From Arthrobacter sp. (GTDB lineage Bacteria > Actinomycetota > Actinomycetes > Actinomycetales > Micrococcaceae), in assembly GCA_030147325.1 (NCBI GenBank), contig JASLAA010000271.1, positions 1 to 6,221 of the forward strand: a DNA stretch of 6,221 bases. Direction: 5' to 3'. Below the pieces are notes generated by a model. That model had not been told where the DNA came from. It made no database searches and saw nothing but the letters and a program-made list of their open reading frames with translations. Below, one piece after another: positions 1-5,550 of this stretch (positions are counted from its first letter, which is position 1; every line of letters begins with the position of its first letter). Made by a program: the position numbers and the translations under genes.

Positions 1-108
1 TTCCGCCGCAGCAGCCGGACTGACGGGGAGCATACCGCTGAGCAGCATGCCTCCGAGCACCAGCATGGTCTGCAGGATCTTGGTCCCGCGTCGGTCTTGA
101 TTCTTCAT
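1..108 (-). CDS. Secreted protein of unknown function, N-terminal fragment (runs off left edge)
   Basis: Only the first 36 codons are in the window; the frame is open to base 1. The peptide is a textbook Sec signal sequence. It starts MKNQDRRGTK, continues with a hydrophobic Leu/Met/Val/Gly core (about residues 11-27), and has a Pro-Val-Ser-Pro break followed by four alanines and Glu36. Signal peptidase I cleavage is likely within or just after the alanine run. No lipobox cysteine is seen, so a lipoprotein is unlikely. The ATG at 108-106 is preferred because it retains the basic n-region and has a GAAGG Shine-Dalgarno-like sequence (123-119) ten bases upstream. It lies 17 bases after the stop of the membrane protein gene, so it is probably the third gene of the sugar-transferase operon. 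The mature protein is not visible and its function cannot be named. Confidence 0.75.
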   Translation of the reverse strand, partial: MKNQDRRGTKILQTMLVLGGMLLSGMLPVSPAAAAE

Positions 109-125
109 TTCGGTAGGGCCTTCAG

Positions 126-920
126 TCAGCAATCAGCATCATCGGGAAAGGAGTGATCTACGACGATCCACGCATCATCGCGTTTCTCGAGGTCGTAGAT
201 GTTCAAGGCACGTCGAGTGCCCGGGGGAACGACAGGCTGGATCGTCGCGCCGTCCTGATCGGTCAGGACCACCGCCGAGGAGTCGATGCAGGCTTCGACG
301 CGAACCCGTCCGTCCTTCGCTTCGAGTGCCTCGACCACCTTCACGTCATCGACGGCGGCTCTGCCCTCAAGGCTCCAGTCGTTCGCCTTTATCTCGTCGG
401 CCTGCGATTGGAGCTCGAGCAATGCCGGCCCCGCAGCGAGCTGCTCCAAGGCGGCGAAGCTCTCTTTCTCGGAACTCGCTGCCGTCAGCGCCTCGGCCGC
501 TTCGGTGAAGCCATCGACGGCCACCCGGACCTCCTCGTCAGGCGGCTGGGTCTCGGCAGGGGGCCCAGCCGCGGCCGAGGGTACAGGCGTAGCAGAGGGC
601 ACAGGCGCGGCGGATGGCTGCTCTGAAGCCGGCTCGTCCGTACCATCCGGAACGGGGGCCGCATCCAGCGGCTGACTCGGCTGTGAGGTGGGTGCTGCCG
701 GAACGGCACCCGTGGAGGTTGCCTGAACGCCGGCTTCAACCGTGCGCCCGTCGTTCTCCTGTTCCCCGTTCGAGGAGGTCAGCCATGCTCCGGAGACCAC
801 GGCGGTCACAACGGTAGCCGCCAGGGCTGCTGCTCCGAGTCGACGCAGGGCCGGGCTGGGGCGGGGCCGTGTCGACTCGGCCGACCCGGAATTCTCTCGT
901 CCTTCGTCCGCGCCGGTCAT
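126..920 (-). CDS. Membrane-anchored protein with Pro/Ala/Ser linker and NTF2-like C-terminal domain
   Basis: A 264-residue protein, not assigned to a named family. Order of parts: a short polar cytoplasmic head (1-24); one transmembrane segment or uncleaved signal anchor (about 27-47, following RR at 26-27); a disordered Pro/Ala/Ser/Gln-rich spacer (about 65-128, with PVPSA repeated as APVPSATPVPSA); and a folded C-terminal domain (about 130-264). That domain has helices, then strands around VRVEACIDSS, TRRALNIYDL and DAWIVVDHSF. This helix-then-strand pattern, ending in a Trp-containing final strand, resembles the NTF2/SnoaL-like domains of many actinobacterial envelope proteins, by eye only. 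Topology suggests the domain is outside the membrane. Cys211 and Cys264 could form a disulfide. I chose the ATG at 920-918 because it shares one base with the transferase stop (TGATG). A start at 965 would overlap that gene by 46 bases. Translational coupling suggests a product that works with the transferase, or in glycan export or assembly; this is inference. Confidence 0.8.
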   Translation of the reverse strand: MTGADEGRENSGSAESTRPRPSPALRRLGAAALAATVVTAVVSGAWLTSSNGEQENDGRTVEAGVQATSTGAVPAAPTSQPSQPLDAAPVPDGTDEPASEQPSAAPVPSATPVPSAAAGPPAETQPPDEEVRVAVDGFTEAAEALTAASSEKESFAALEQLAAGPALLELQSQADEIKANDWSLEGRAAVDDVKVVEALEAKDGRVRVEACIDSSAVVLTDQDGATIQPVVPPGTRRALNIYDLEKRDDAWIVVDHSFPDDADC

Positions 921-2410
921 CAGTAGGCACCGACGGGCTTCAACATGACCTTGAACGTGCGCCACATGATGATGAGATCACCGGTGACGGACCAGTTCTC
1001 GACGTAGTAAAGATCGAGTCTGACACTCTCTTCCCAATCGAGGTCAGACCGCCCGCTGACCTGCCAGAGTCCGGTGAGTCCGGGCTTGATGAGCAGGCGC
1101 CGGTGGGTGTGCTCCTCGTATCCGGAGACCTCGCTGAACAGCGGTGGCCGTGGGCCCACGAGGGACATGTCCCCACGCAGGACGTTCCAGAACTGCGGTA
1201 GTTCATCGAGCGAGTACTTGCGGATGAAACGTCCGATGCGCGTGACCCGCGGATCCTCGCGCAGCTTGAACAACGGGCCGTTGCCCTGGTTCTGCTCGGT
1301 GAGCAGCTTCAGTTCGTCCTCGGCGGTCGTGACCATGGAGCGGAACTTGTACATCCGGAAGACGGAGGAGTCTTTACCCGCGCGTTCCTGGACGAAGATC
1401 GCCGGCCCAGGAGAGTCGCGCCGGATGGCGACGGTCAGTGCCAGGAACAGCGGAGCCAGCACGAGGAGCGCGATGGCGGAGACGACGATGTCCATGGCTC
1501 GTTTGAGGATGTGTCGTCCGCCGGTGAAGTGAGGCAGCTCGACGTGCATGAGGGGCAGGCCTTCGACGGGCCGCATGGTGATCCGGGGCCCGGCGACATT
1601 CGTGAGGGCGGAGGCGAGAACCAGTTCGGTGGAGGACGCCTCGAGGCGCCACCCGAGTTCGCGGATGTAGGAGCTGCCCTTCCGGAGGTGCCCGGCGACG
1701 ATGACGGCATCCGCACCGGTGTGGGCGACGAAGTCCTCGATCTTCCGCAGCCCGCTGATCACGGGCACCAGGCGGTCCCCCGTGCGTAGTGCTGCCGGGT
1801 TTGCCTTGCCTTCGTAGACCGCACCGACGACTGCGTAGGCTGCACCCGACGACTTGGCAAGCTGCGCGGCGACATAGCGGACGTCCGCCGGCCGGCCGAC
1901 GACGACGACCTTCGACAGATAGTGGCCGCGGCGGCTCCGGGACAGGAGCCATTGGCGCCAGAGCCACCGACCTGCGAGCAGGACGACAGTTCCGGCGGGC
2001 AGTGCGACGACGAGGAGGCCGCGGAAATGCTCGAGGTCCAGCAGCACGACGGCGACGGCGGTCGCTGCGAAGGTGGCGACGCTCGCGTGCACCACCTTTT
2101 TGTATTCGCCGGCACCCGTGCCGACGAGGCGTGCGTCGCGCGTACGGAGGAGCGCCATCATCGCGATCCACGCGCCCGCTATCGCTCCGCCCAGGGCGAG
2201 GACCTCGACGGTGGGCCCGCCGCCGGACCGCAGGGTGACCAGGTTCACCGTGAGCAGGAGGATCCCGAGGATGAGGACCGAATCGGTGGCGATGAGCGAG
2301 ACCTGATAGCGGCGGCGCCACGCCGAGCCGGACGTGGAGAGCGTCTGGTGCGCCGCGGAGATCCCCGGGACGGCGACGAAAGTGCCCAGTGCACTGTGGA
2401 GCTGCGTCAT
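920..2410 (-). CDS. Polyprenyl-phosphate sugar-1-phosphate transferase (initiating enzyme of exopolysaccharide/glycan synthesis)
   Basis: A 496-residue integral membrane enzyme of the WbaP/WcaJ/CpsE type (bacterial sugar transferase, polyprenyl glycosylphosphotransferase). Members transfer a sugar-1-phosphate from a nucleotide-sugar to undecaprenyl phosphate, the first step of repeat-unit assembly on the inner face of the membrane. Seen: four N-terminal hydrophobic segments (about 36-58, 70-88, 105-126, 132-151); a soluble Rossmann-like region with KVVVVGRPAD (167-176); a further hydrophobic segment (308-331); then the catalytic domain with DSPGPAIFVQERAG (332-345), FRMYKFRSM (351-359), SLDELPQFWNVLRGDMSLVG (400-419), GPRP and KPGLTGLWQVSGRS (442-455). 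The Asp-Glu pair in LDEL (402-403) corresponds to the catalytic dyad known from PglC; the Arg of GPRP corresponds to its phosphate-binding Arg. Length and motifs are complete, so it should be active. The sugar cannot be deduced. The ATG at 2410 has AGAAGG seven bases upstream; the ATG at 2446 has no such site. The gene is first in a probable operon with the two genes after it. Confidence 0.93.
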   Translation of the reverse strand: MTQLHSALGTFVAVPGISAAHQTLSTSGSAWRRRYQVSLIATDSVLILGILLLTVNLVTLRSGGGPTVEVLALGGAIAGAWIAMMALLRTRDARLVGTGAGEYKKVVHASVATFAATAVAVVLLDLEHFRGLLVVALPAGTVVLLAGRWLWRQWLLSRSRRGHYLSKVVVVGRPADVRYVAAQLAKSSGAAYAVVGAVYEGKANPAALRTGDRLVPVISGLRKIEDFVAHTGADAVIVAGHLRKGSSYIRELGWRLEASSTELVLASALTNVAGPRITMRPVEGLPLMHVELPHFTGGRHILKRAMDIVVSAIALLVLAPLFLALTVAIRRDSPGPAIFVQERAGKDSSVFRMYKFRSMVTTAEDELKLLTEQNQGNGPLFKLREDPRVTRIGRFIRKYSLDELPQFWNVLRGDMSLVGPRPPLFSEVSGYEEHTHRRLLIKPGLTGLWQVSGRSDLDWEESVRLDLYYVENWSVTGDLIIMWRTFKVMLKPVGAY

Positions 2411-2412
2411 CT

Positions 2413-2431
2413 CGTCACCTTCTGGGTGACG
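2413..2431 (-). promoter_or_regulatory. Shine-Dalgarno site of the sugar transferase, folded into a hairpin
   Basis: The AGAAGG Shine-Dalgarno sequence lies at 2423-2418, seven bases before the ATG at 2410, and decides the start of the transferase. It sits in a perfect inverted repeat on the minus strand: CGTCACC (2431-2425), loop CAGAA (2424-2420), GGTGACG (2419-2413). The seven-pair stem takes up the GG of the ribosome site, while AGAA is exposed in the loop. The pairing is seen in the sequence; that it lowers or regulates translation is inference. Confidence 0.5.
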
Positions 2432-2685
2432 GCCGATTTGCGGCACATCGGATGGAGCTGGGGAGCCGACGACGGCTGGGGACGGACCTCGGTCTCAGAA
2501 GGTCCTGACATCGCCGGCTCCGATCGTGGGTGCGTCGAGGCTGCCGGAGCGACCCGTACGCAGGTGGACTGGGGAAGCACGTCCGACGGACGGACAGCCC
2601 CCGATCCGCGGAGGAAGTAGTGGAGAGTGCCTATCTGCTGAGCGTGGCGGCTGCCACCGGACGGACGACCCATGAGTGAGACCCG

Positions 2686-2698
2686 ATTCTTCAAGAAT
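2686..2698. promoter_or_regulatory. Palindrome ATTCTT-C-AAGAAT, candidate operator
   Basis: A perfect dyad with six-base arms around one central base. It is A/T-rich within otherwise GC-rich DNA, upstream of the sugar transferase. Its centre (2692) is about 21.5 bp, two helical turns, from the centre of the next palindrome (2713.5), so both would face the same side of the helix. No specific regulator is identified. Confidence 0.35.
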
Positions 2699-2704
2699 TT
2701 CCCC

Positions 2705-2722
2705 AGCTTTGCGTGCAAAGCT
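2705..2722. promoter_or_regulatory. Palindrome AGCTTTGC-GT-GCAAAGCT, candidate operator
   Basis: A perfect inverted repeat with eight-base arms and a two-base spacer, 18 bp in all, non-coding and just downstream of a weak -10-like hexamer. Size and symmetry fit a binding site for a dimeric helix-turn-helix repressor. With no T-run after it and an almost absent loop, it is a poor RNA terminator. The cognate protein is unknown. Confidence 0.4.
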
Positions 2723-2731
2723 CTTGCGGAA

Positions 2732-2737
2732 AGCCTA
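2732..2737 (-). promoter_or_regulatory. Weak candidate -10 element (TAGGCT) for the glycan operon
   Basis: The minus strand reads TAGGCT, matching only the TANNNT core common to actinobacterial housekeeping promoters. No TTGACA-like hexamer sits 16-18 bases upstream. If real, transcription would begin near 2725, the heptamer array would lie at roughly -34 to -129, and the leader would be about 315 bases. An activator-dependent promoter often lacks a good -35, which would fit, but this is a guess from position. Confidence 0.2.
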
Positions 2738-2758
2738 GGGAGCGGGTTCAGCGCACAC

Positions 2759-2854
2759 ACGAGTAAGCCCTACGTGTTTGGTCCGGGCGGTTTACGCGTG
2801 GACTACCTGCGCGCTACTCGTGGCCACTACGTGCCGGCACGCGTTCCTACGCGT
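2759..2854 (+). repeat. Array of seven TACNYGY heptamers, candidate multi-site regulator-binding region
   Basis: Six plus-strand copies: TACGTGT (2771-2777), TACGCGT (2793-2799), TACCTGC (2804-2810), TACTCGT (2815-2821), TACGTGC (2828-2834) and TACGCGT (2848-2854). All fit TACNYGY. Successive starts are 22, 11, 11, 13 and 20 bases apart, so several share a helical face. A seventh copy, TACTCGT, is inverted (minus strand, 2765-2759) and forms a dyad with the first across five bases. Under equal base use about 0.08 copies would be expected on one strand in this length, although the pattern was defined after seeing it. Heptamer sites in variable direct and inverted arrangement are known for LuxR/GerE-type DNA-binding domains such as NarL (TACYYMT), and MalT also uses direct-repeat arrays. 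Two LuxR-type genes lie immediately upstream. Confidence 0.45.
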
Positions 2855-2874
2855 CGCTCGGCGCGTGGCGGGGT

Positions 2875-5550
2875 TCAGGACTCCCTGAGGTCTTCCCGGC
2901 GGGTGACGCCCAGTTTCGCGAAGATGCGATACAGATGCCCCTCCACCGTGCGCACCGAGACGCTCTTGGCGTCGGCGATCTCCCGGTTCGAGTAGCCCTC
3001 CTTGACGAGGGCGACGATCCTGCGCTCCGTCGGTGTGAGTCGGGGCGTACTCGCGGCGGGCGAGACCGAAGCGAGCGGCGTCGGGACGGGCCCTTCGCGC
3101 TGCTCGCTCAAGGTGACGAGCCGGCGCTGGATGCCGCGGGCCTGCCGGGTGGCTCCCTGCTCACCCATGAGCTGCAGTGAGAGAGAGAGACCGGCGAACT
3201 CGAAGGCCGCATCGCCGTGCTCGCCTGCGGCGGTCGCCGCAGAGACCATGGCCTCAGCGTCCTTCGCCCGGGCCGCGATCGCGAAGTCCAACAGGTCGGC
3301 CGCCTCGGCTCCCTCGAAGCTCTCGAGCACCCGGATGATCGGGGTCACCGCGTCGAGGTCGCCGAGGAGCAGGGAGAGGTGCAGGGCCGTTCCCGCCAGT
3401 TCCTTCAGCCCCTCCTTCTCAGCCGTCGCCGCGATGGACAGGAGGTCCGCACGTGCTCCGGGTGTTTCACCCAGCAGTGCCGCAGTGGCCGTGAGGAACA
3501 TGCGGCCGCCGAGCCGCATGGACCGTGACGTGCGCTTGGCCGTCCGCTCGAACTGGATGAGCAGGGCCTCGGCCCGTGGAGCGTCCCCGGCCAGGGCGCT
3601 GGCGTAGGCGGCCAGCCCGAGCAGCAAGGTCATGACCTGGGTGACATCGGACTCGCGCATGGCCTCGAGGGCCAGCAGGAAGCGGTCGCGCGCCTCCCTG
3701 TTGCGCCCGGCGCGAAGCGCGCCCATGCCATCGACGAAATCTCCCCACCCGGCGAAGTAGACGATACTGCGGGGGTGCGCCCGCGAATACGGCTGCAGGA
3801 CGGCCTTCGCCTCCGCTGCACGCCCACTGGTCGTGAGCAGGAAGACATGCCGGGCTGCCGCGTATTCGCGGTAGCCCAGGAGGGAAGCGCCCTCCGCCTC
3901 GATGATCTCCAGAGCCTGCCGCGAGTAGGTGCTCCCCTCGACCGACCGTCCCATGCTGCCGAGGACCTCGCCGAGCAGGACCAGTGCTCCAGCTCGGGTC
4001 TCCGCCGTGCCCCGCGGATCGGCGATGATGTCCCTGAGGTCCTCCTCGAGGCCGGCCAGTCGACCTTCGAGGATGAGGACATGCACCTCGAGGATACGGA
4101 GGCCGAGCCGTGACCGGTACACCTCGTCCTCGGTGACCCGGACGCCGTCGCGCAGTTCCGTTGAGGTGATGAGGGAACGCCATCGTTCGACGTCGTCGCG
4201 CAGGTCCTCGTAGGAGGCCCCCGTCTTGAGCTTGAGCTCGAAGGAGAGCACGGTCGCGTCCTTCGCGACGCGGAGGTCGGTGCACCGGCTCAGCGCCTCG
4301 CCGACCAGCTCCTGGGCGTAGCCGAAGTTGCCGCGTCCGGACTGCGCACGGGCGATCTCCGTGAGTGCGCGGCCGCGCAGGTCCGGCGCGGACACGGCAC
4401 GAGCCGCCCGCAGCGCGAATTCATGGTCACGGAGCCCGTTGGCGACGGCAGCGGCGCGCAGGAGGGTCCGGTCGTCGGCGGGCACACCGCACTCGAGGCC
4501 CCAGGAGACCGTCCGCAGGAAGCCCCTGAGCGGCTGCGATCCGAGGTCCATGACGGAGAGGATCCGACGTCGGATCTCGAGACTGCGCGCGGCGGGTACC
4601 TGATTGCGGAGCACTTCCCCGTGGAGGGGCTGTTCGAGGGACACGGGCTGGTCGGGCGTCGGTCCGACGACGACGAGGCGGTCGTCACGCAGGCGCTTGA
4701 GGGCCACCGGGTCCACGCACTGCACCAGCGCGTCGAGGGCGACCGGTTCAGCCAACGCGATGACTTCGAGCGCATCCACGTCGTCGGCGCTGCGGGACCT
4801 GAGCTGCGAGCGGATCAGGTCGCCGAGCCGGAGGTGCACTGTGGGCTGTTCATCGGTCAGGCGCCAGACCCCGTTGCGCTGTTCGAGGTAGCCTTCCGTC
4901 CTGCCCTGCTCGAGGAGCGTGAGGAGGAACATGGGGTTGCCGCCGGTCGCCAGCGCAAGCGTCTGGCCGGTACCGGTGAGGACCGGACCCGCCAGCACCT
5001 GCGCGATGAGCGCGGCCGCGGCCTCGACGCCGAGAGGCTGCAGGTCGAAGCGTGCCAGCAGTCCGTCGGTGCTGAAGGCGACGAACTCGGCGGGAAGTAC
5101 GGGGCTCGCACGCGTGAGAACGAGCACCTTGGCTCGACGCGCGCTGACCAGTTGTGCAAGGAGGGCACTCGAGCTGGCATCGAGCTCGTGCGCGTCGTCG
5201 ACCACGATCAGCGGGGGCCGCTGGGAGCGCGCGCTCTCGGCGGCCAGGTGACCCATCACGGCCCGGAGGATCGCCACCGGCGAATCGGCGTCGGCGGCCG
5301 ATAGCGTGTGCAGGTAGGGAGCGAGCGCACCGAACGGGATGCTGCGCAGCGACGAGCCGCCGGTGACCCGGAGCACCGGGGCGGCCCAGCGCAGCTGTTC
5401 GACGACGGCGCGTGCCACCGCCGTCTTACCCACTCCCGCCTCGCCGACGATCATCGCCCCGAAACCGGAGGCATCGTCGAGCGCCGCGACGACCTCTTTC
5501 ACGAGCCGTGCCCTGCCCACCAGACCGGTTCCGGTTCCCCCGTCGATCAC
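2875..5550 (-). CDS. LAL-type LuxR-family transcriptional regulator (N-terminal ATPase, C-terminal HTH)
   Basis: An 891-residue cytoplasmic regulator with the MalT/LAL layout. An AAA/STAND-like ATPase occupies the N-terminus, with Walker A GEAGVGKT (36-43), Walker B LIVVDDAHELD (114-124) and the family's GGNPMFL motif (203-209). A winged-helix-like stretch follows (about 235-330). Then comes a long Ala/Leu/Arg-rich helical region (about 360-815) that reads like degenerate TPR repeats, the usual signal-sensing part. After a Pro/Ser/Ala linker (821-837) lies a complete LuxR helix-turn-helix (838-891: LTPTERRIVALVKEGYSNRE, then SVSVRTVEGHLYRIFAKLGV). No receiver domain is present. Known family members are switched by inducer and ATP binding and oligomerise on DNA; the inducer here is unknown. 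The GTG start at 5550 overlaps the stop of the preceding regulator (GTGA) and has only a weak ribosome site (GGACAG), so translation is probably coupled. It may control the downstream glycan operon; this is inference. Confidence 0.92.
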   Translation of the reverse strand: MIDGGTGTGLVGRARLVKEVVAALDDASGFGAMIVGEAGVGKTAVARAVVEQLRWAAPVLRVTGGSSLRSIPFGALAPYLHTLSAADADSPVAILRAVMGHLAAESARSQRPPLIVVDDAHELDASSSALLAQLVSARRAKVLVLTRASPVLPAEFVAFSTDGLLARFDLQPLGVEAAAALIAQVLAGPVLTGTGQTLALATGGNPMFLLTLLEQGRTEGYLEQRNGVWRLTDEQPTVHLRLGDLIRSQLRSRSADDVDALEVIALAEPVALDALVQCVDPVALKRLRDDRLVVVGPTPDQPVSLEQPLHGEVLRNQVPAARSLEIRRRILSVMDLGSQPLRGFLRTVSWGLECGVPADDRTLLRAAAVANGLRDHEFALRAARAVSAPDLRGRALTEIARAQSGRGNFGYAQELVGEALSRCTDLRVAKDATVLSFELKLKTGASYEDLRDDVERWRSLITSTELRDGVRVTEDEVYRSRLGLRILEVHVLILEGRLAGLEEDLRDIIADPRGTAETRAGALVLLGEVLGSMGRSVEGSTYSRQALEIIEAEGASLLGYREYAAARHVFLLTTSGRAAEAKAVLQPYSRAHPRSIVYFAGWGDFVDGMGALRAGRNREARDRFLLALEAMRESDVTQVMTLLLGLAAYASALAGDAPRAEALLIQFERTAKRTSRSMRLGGRMFLTATAALLGETPGARADLLSIAATAEKEGLKELAGTALHLSLLLGDLDAVTPIIRVLESFEGAEAADLLDFAIAARAKDAEAMVSAATAAGEHGDAAFEFAGLSLSLQLMGEQGATRQARGIQRRLVTLSEQREGPVPTPLASVSPAASTPRLTPTERRIVALVKEGYSNREIADAKSVSVRTVEGHLYRIFAKLGVTRREDLRES
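3179..3190. repeat. (GA)6 dinucleotide tract inside the LAL regulator gene
   Basis: Twelve bases of pure GA on the plus strand (TC on the coding strand) encode the Leu-Ser-Leu-Ser stretch near residues 788-792, about 50 residues before the helix-turn-helix. Slippage by one unit would shift the frame and remove the DNA-binding domain. Six units is short for a contingency locus, so this may be chance. Confidence 0.5.

Larger units (their letters stand above)
2411..2874 (-). other. 464-base intergenic regulatory region and probable 5' leader of the glycan operon
   Basis: No convincing gene is present. Going from the regulator stop toward the transferase, it holds a heptamer array (2854-2759), a weak -10-like hexamer (2737-2732), two palindromes (2722-2705 and 2698-2686), a small hairpin with GTGGC/GCCAC arms (2657-2644, four-base loop), a 9-mer CGGACGGAC on the plus strand occurring twice (2587-2595 and 2658-2666), and the hairpin over the Shine-Dalgarno sequence. 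Bases about 2681-2735 are visibly richer in A/T than the flanking genes, as expected of a promoter area. I recognise no known riboswitch, and no stem followed by a T-run that would mark an intrinsic terminator for the upstream regulator gene. The length and content argue for an independent promoter here rather than simple read-through. Confidence 0.6.

Noticed and set aside
921..965. Upstream ATG (965) as start of the membrane protein
   Set aside because: It would overlap the conserved C-terminus of the transferase by 46 bases and add 15 residues before a normal cytoplasmic head; the TGATG start at 920 is more economical.
2411..2446. Upstream ATG (2446) as start of the sugar transferase
   Set aside because: No Shine-Dalgarno sequence precedes it, whereas the ATG at 2410 has AGAAGG at good spacing.
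2705..2722. Palindrome as an intrinsic terminator
   Set aside because: The two-base centre cannot form a normal loop without opening pairs, no T-run follows on either strand, and it lies about 150 bases beyond the regulator stop.
2407..2760. Minus-strand reading frame of 117 codons (GTG start) ending in an ATGA overlap with the transferase start
   Set aside because: The overlap is typical of real gene pairs, but the product shows no domain, signal or membrane segment. It uses several codons rare in the neighbours (AGG, AGA, ATA), has no clear ribosome site, and runs across palindromes and hairpins. It is more likely leader DNA, though a short leader peptide cannot be fully excluded.
2672..2995. 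Plus-strand reading frame of 107 codons spanning the intergenic region and the 3' end of the LAL gene
   Set aside because: No ribosome site before the ATG, and the second part is antisense to the conserved helix-turn-helix coding sequence; composition does not suggest selection for a protein.
4423..5304. Long plus-strand frame of 293 codons opposite the LAL ATPase region
   Set aside because: The opposite strand encodes clear Walker A and B motifs and a continuous family architecture; long antisense frames are expected in GC-rich coding DNA. The product is low-complexity and Arg/Glu/Gly-rich.
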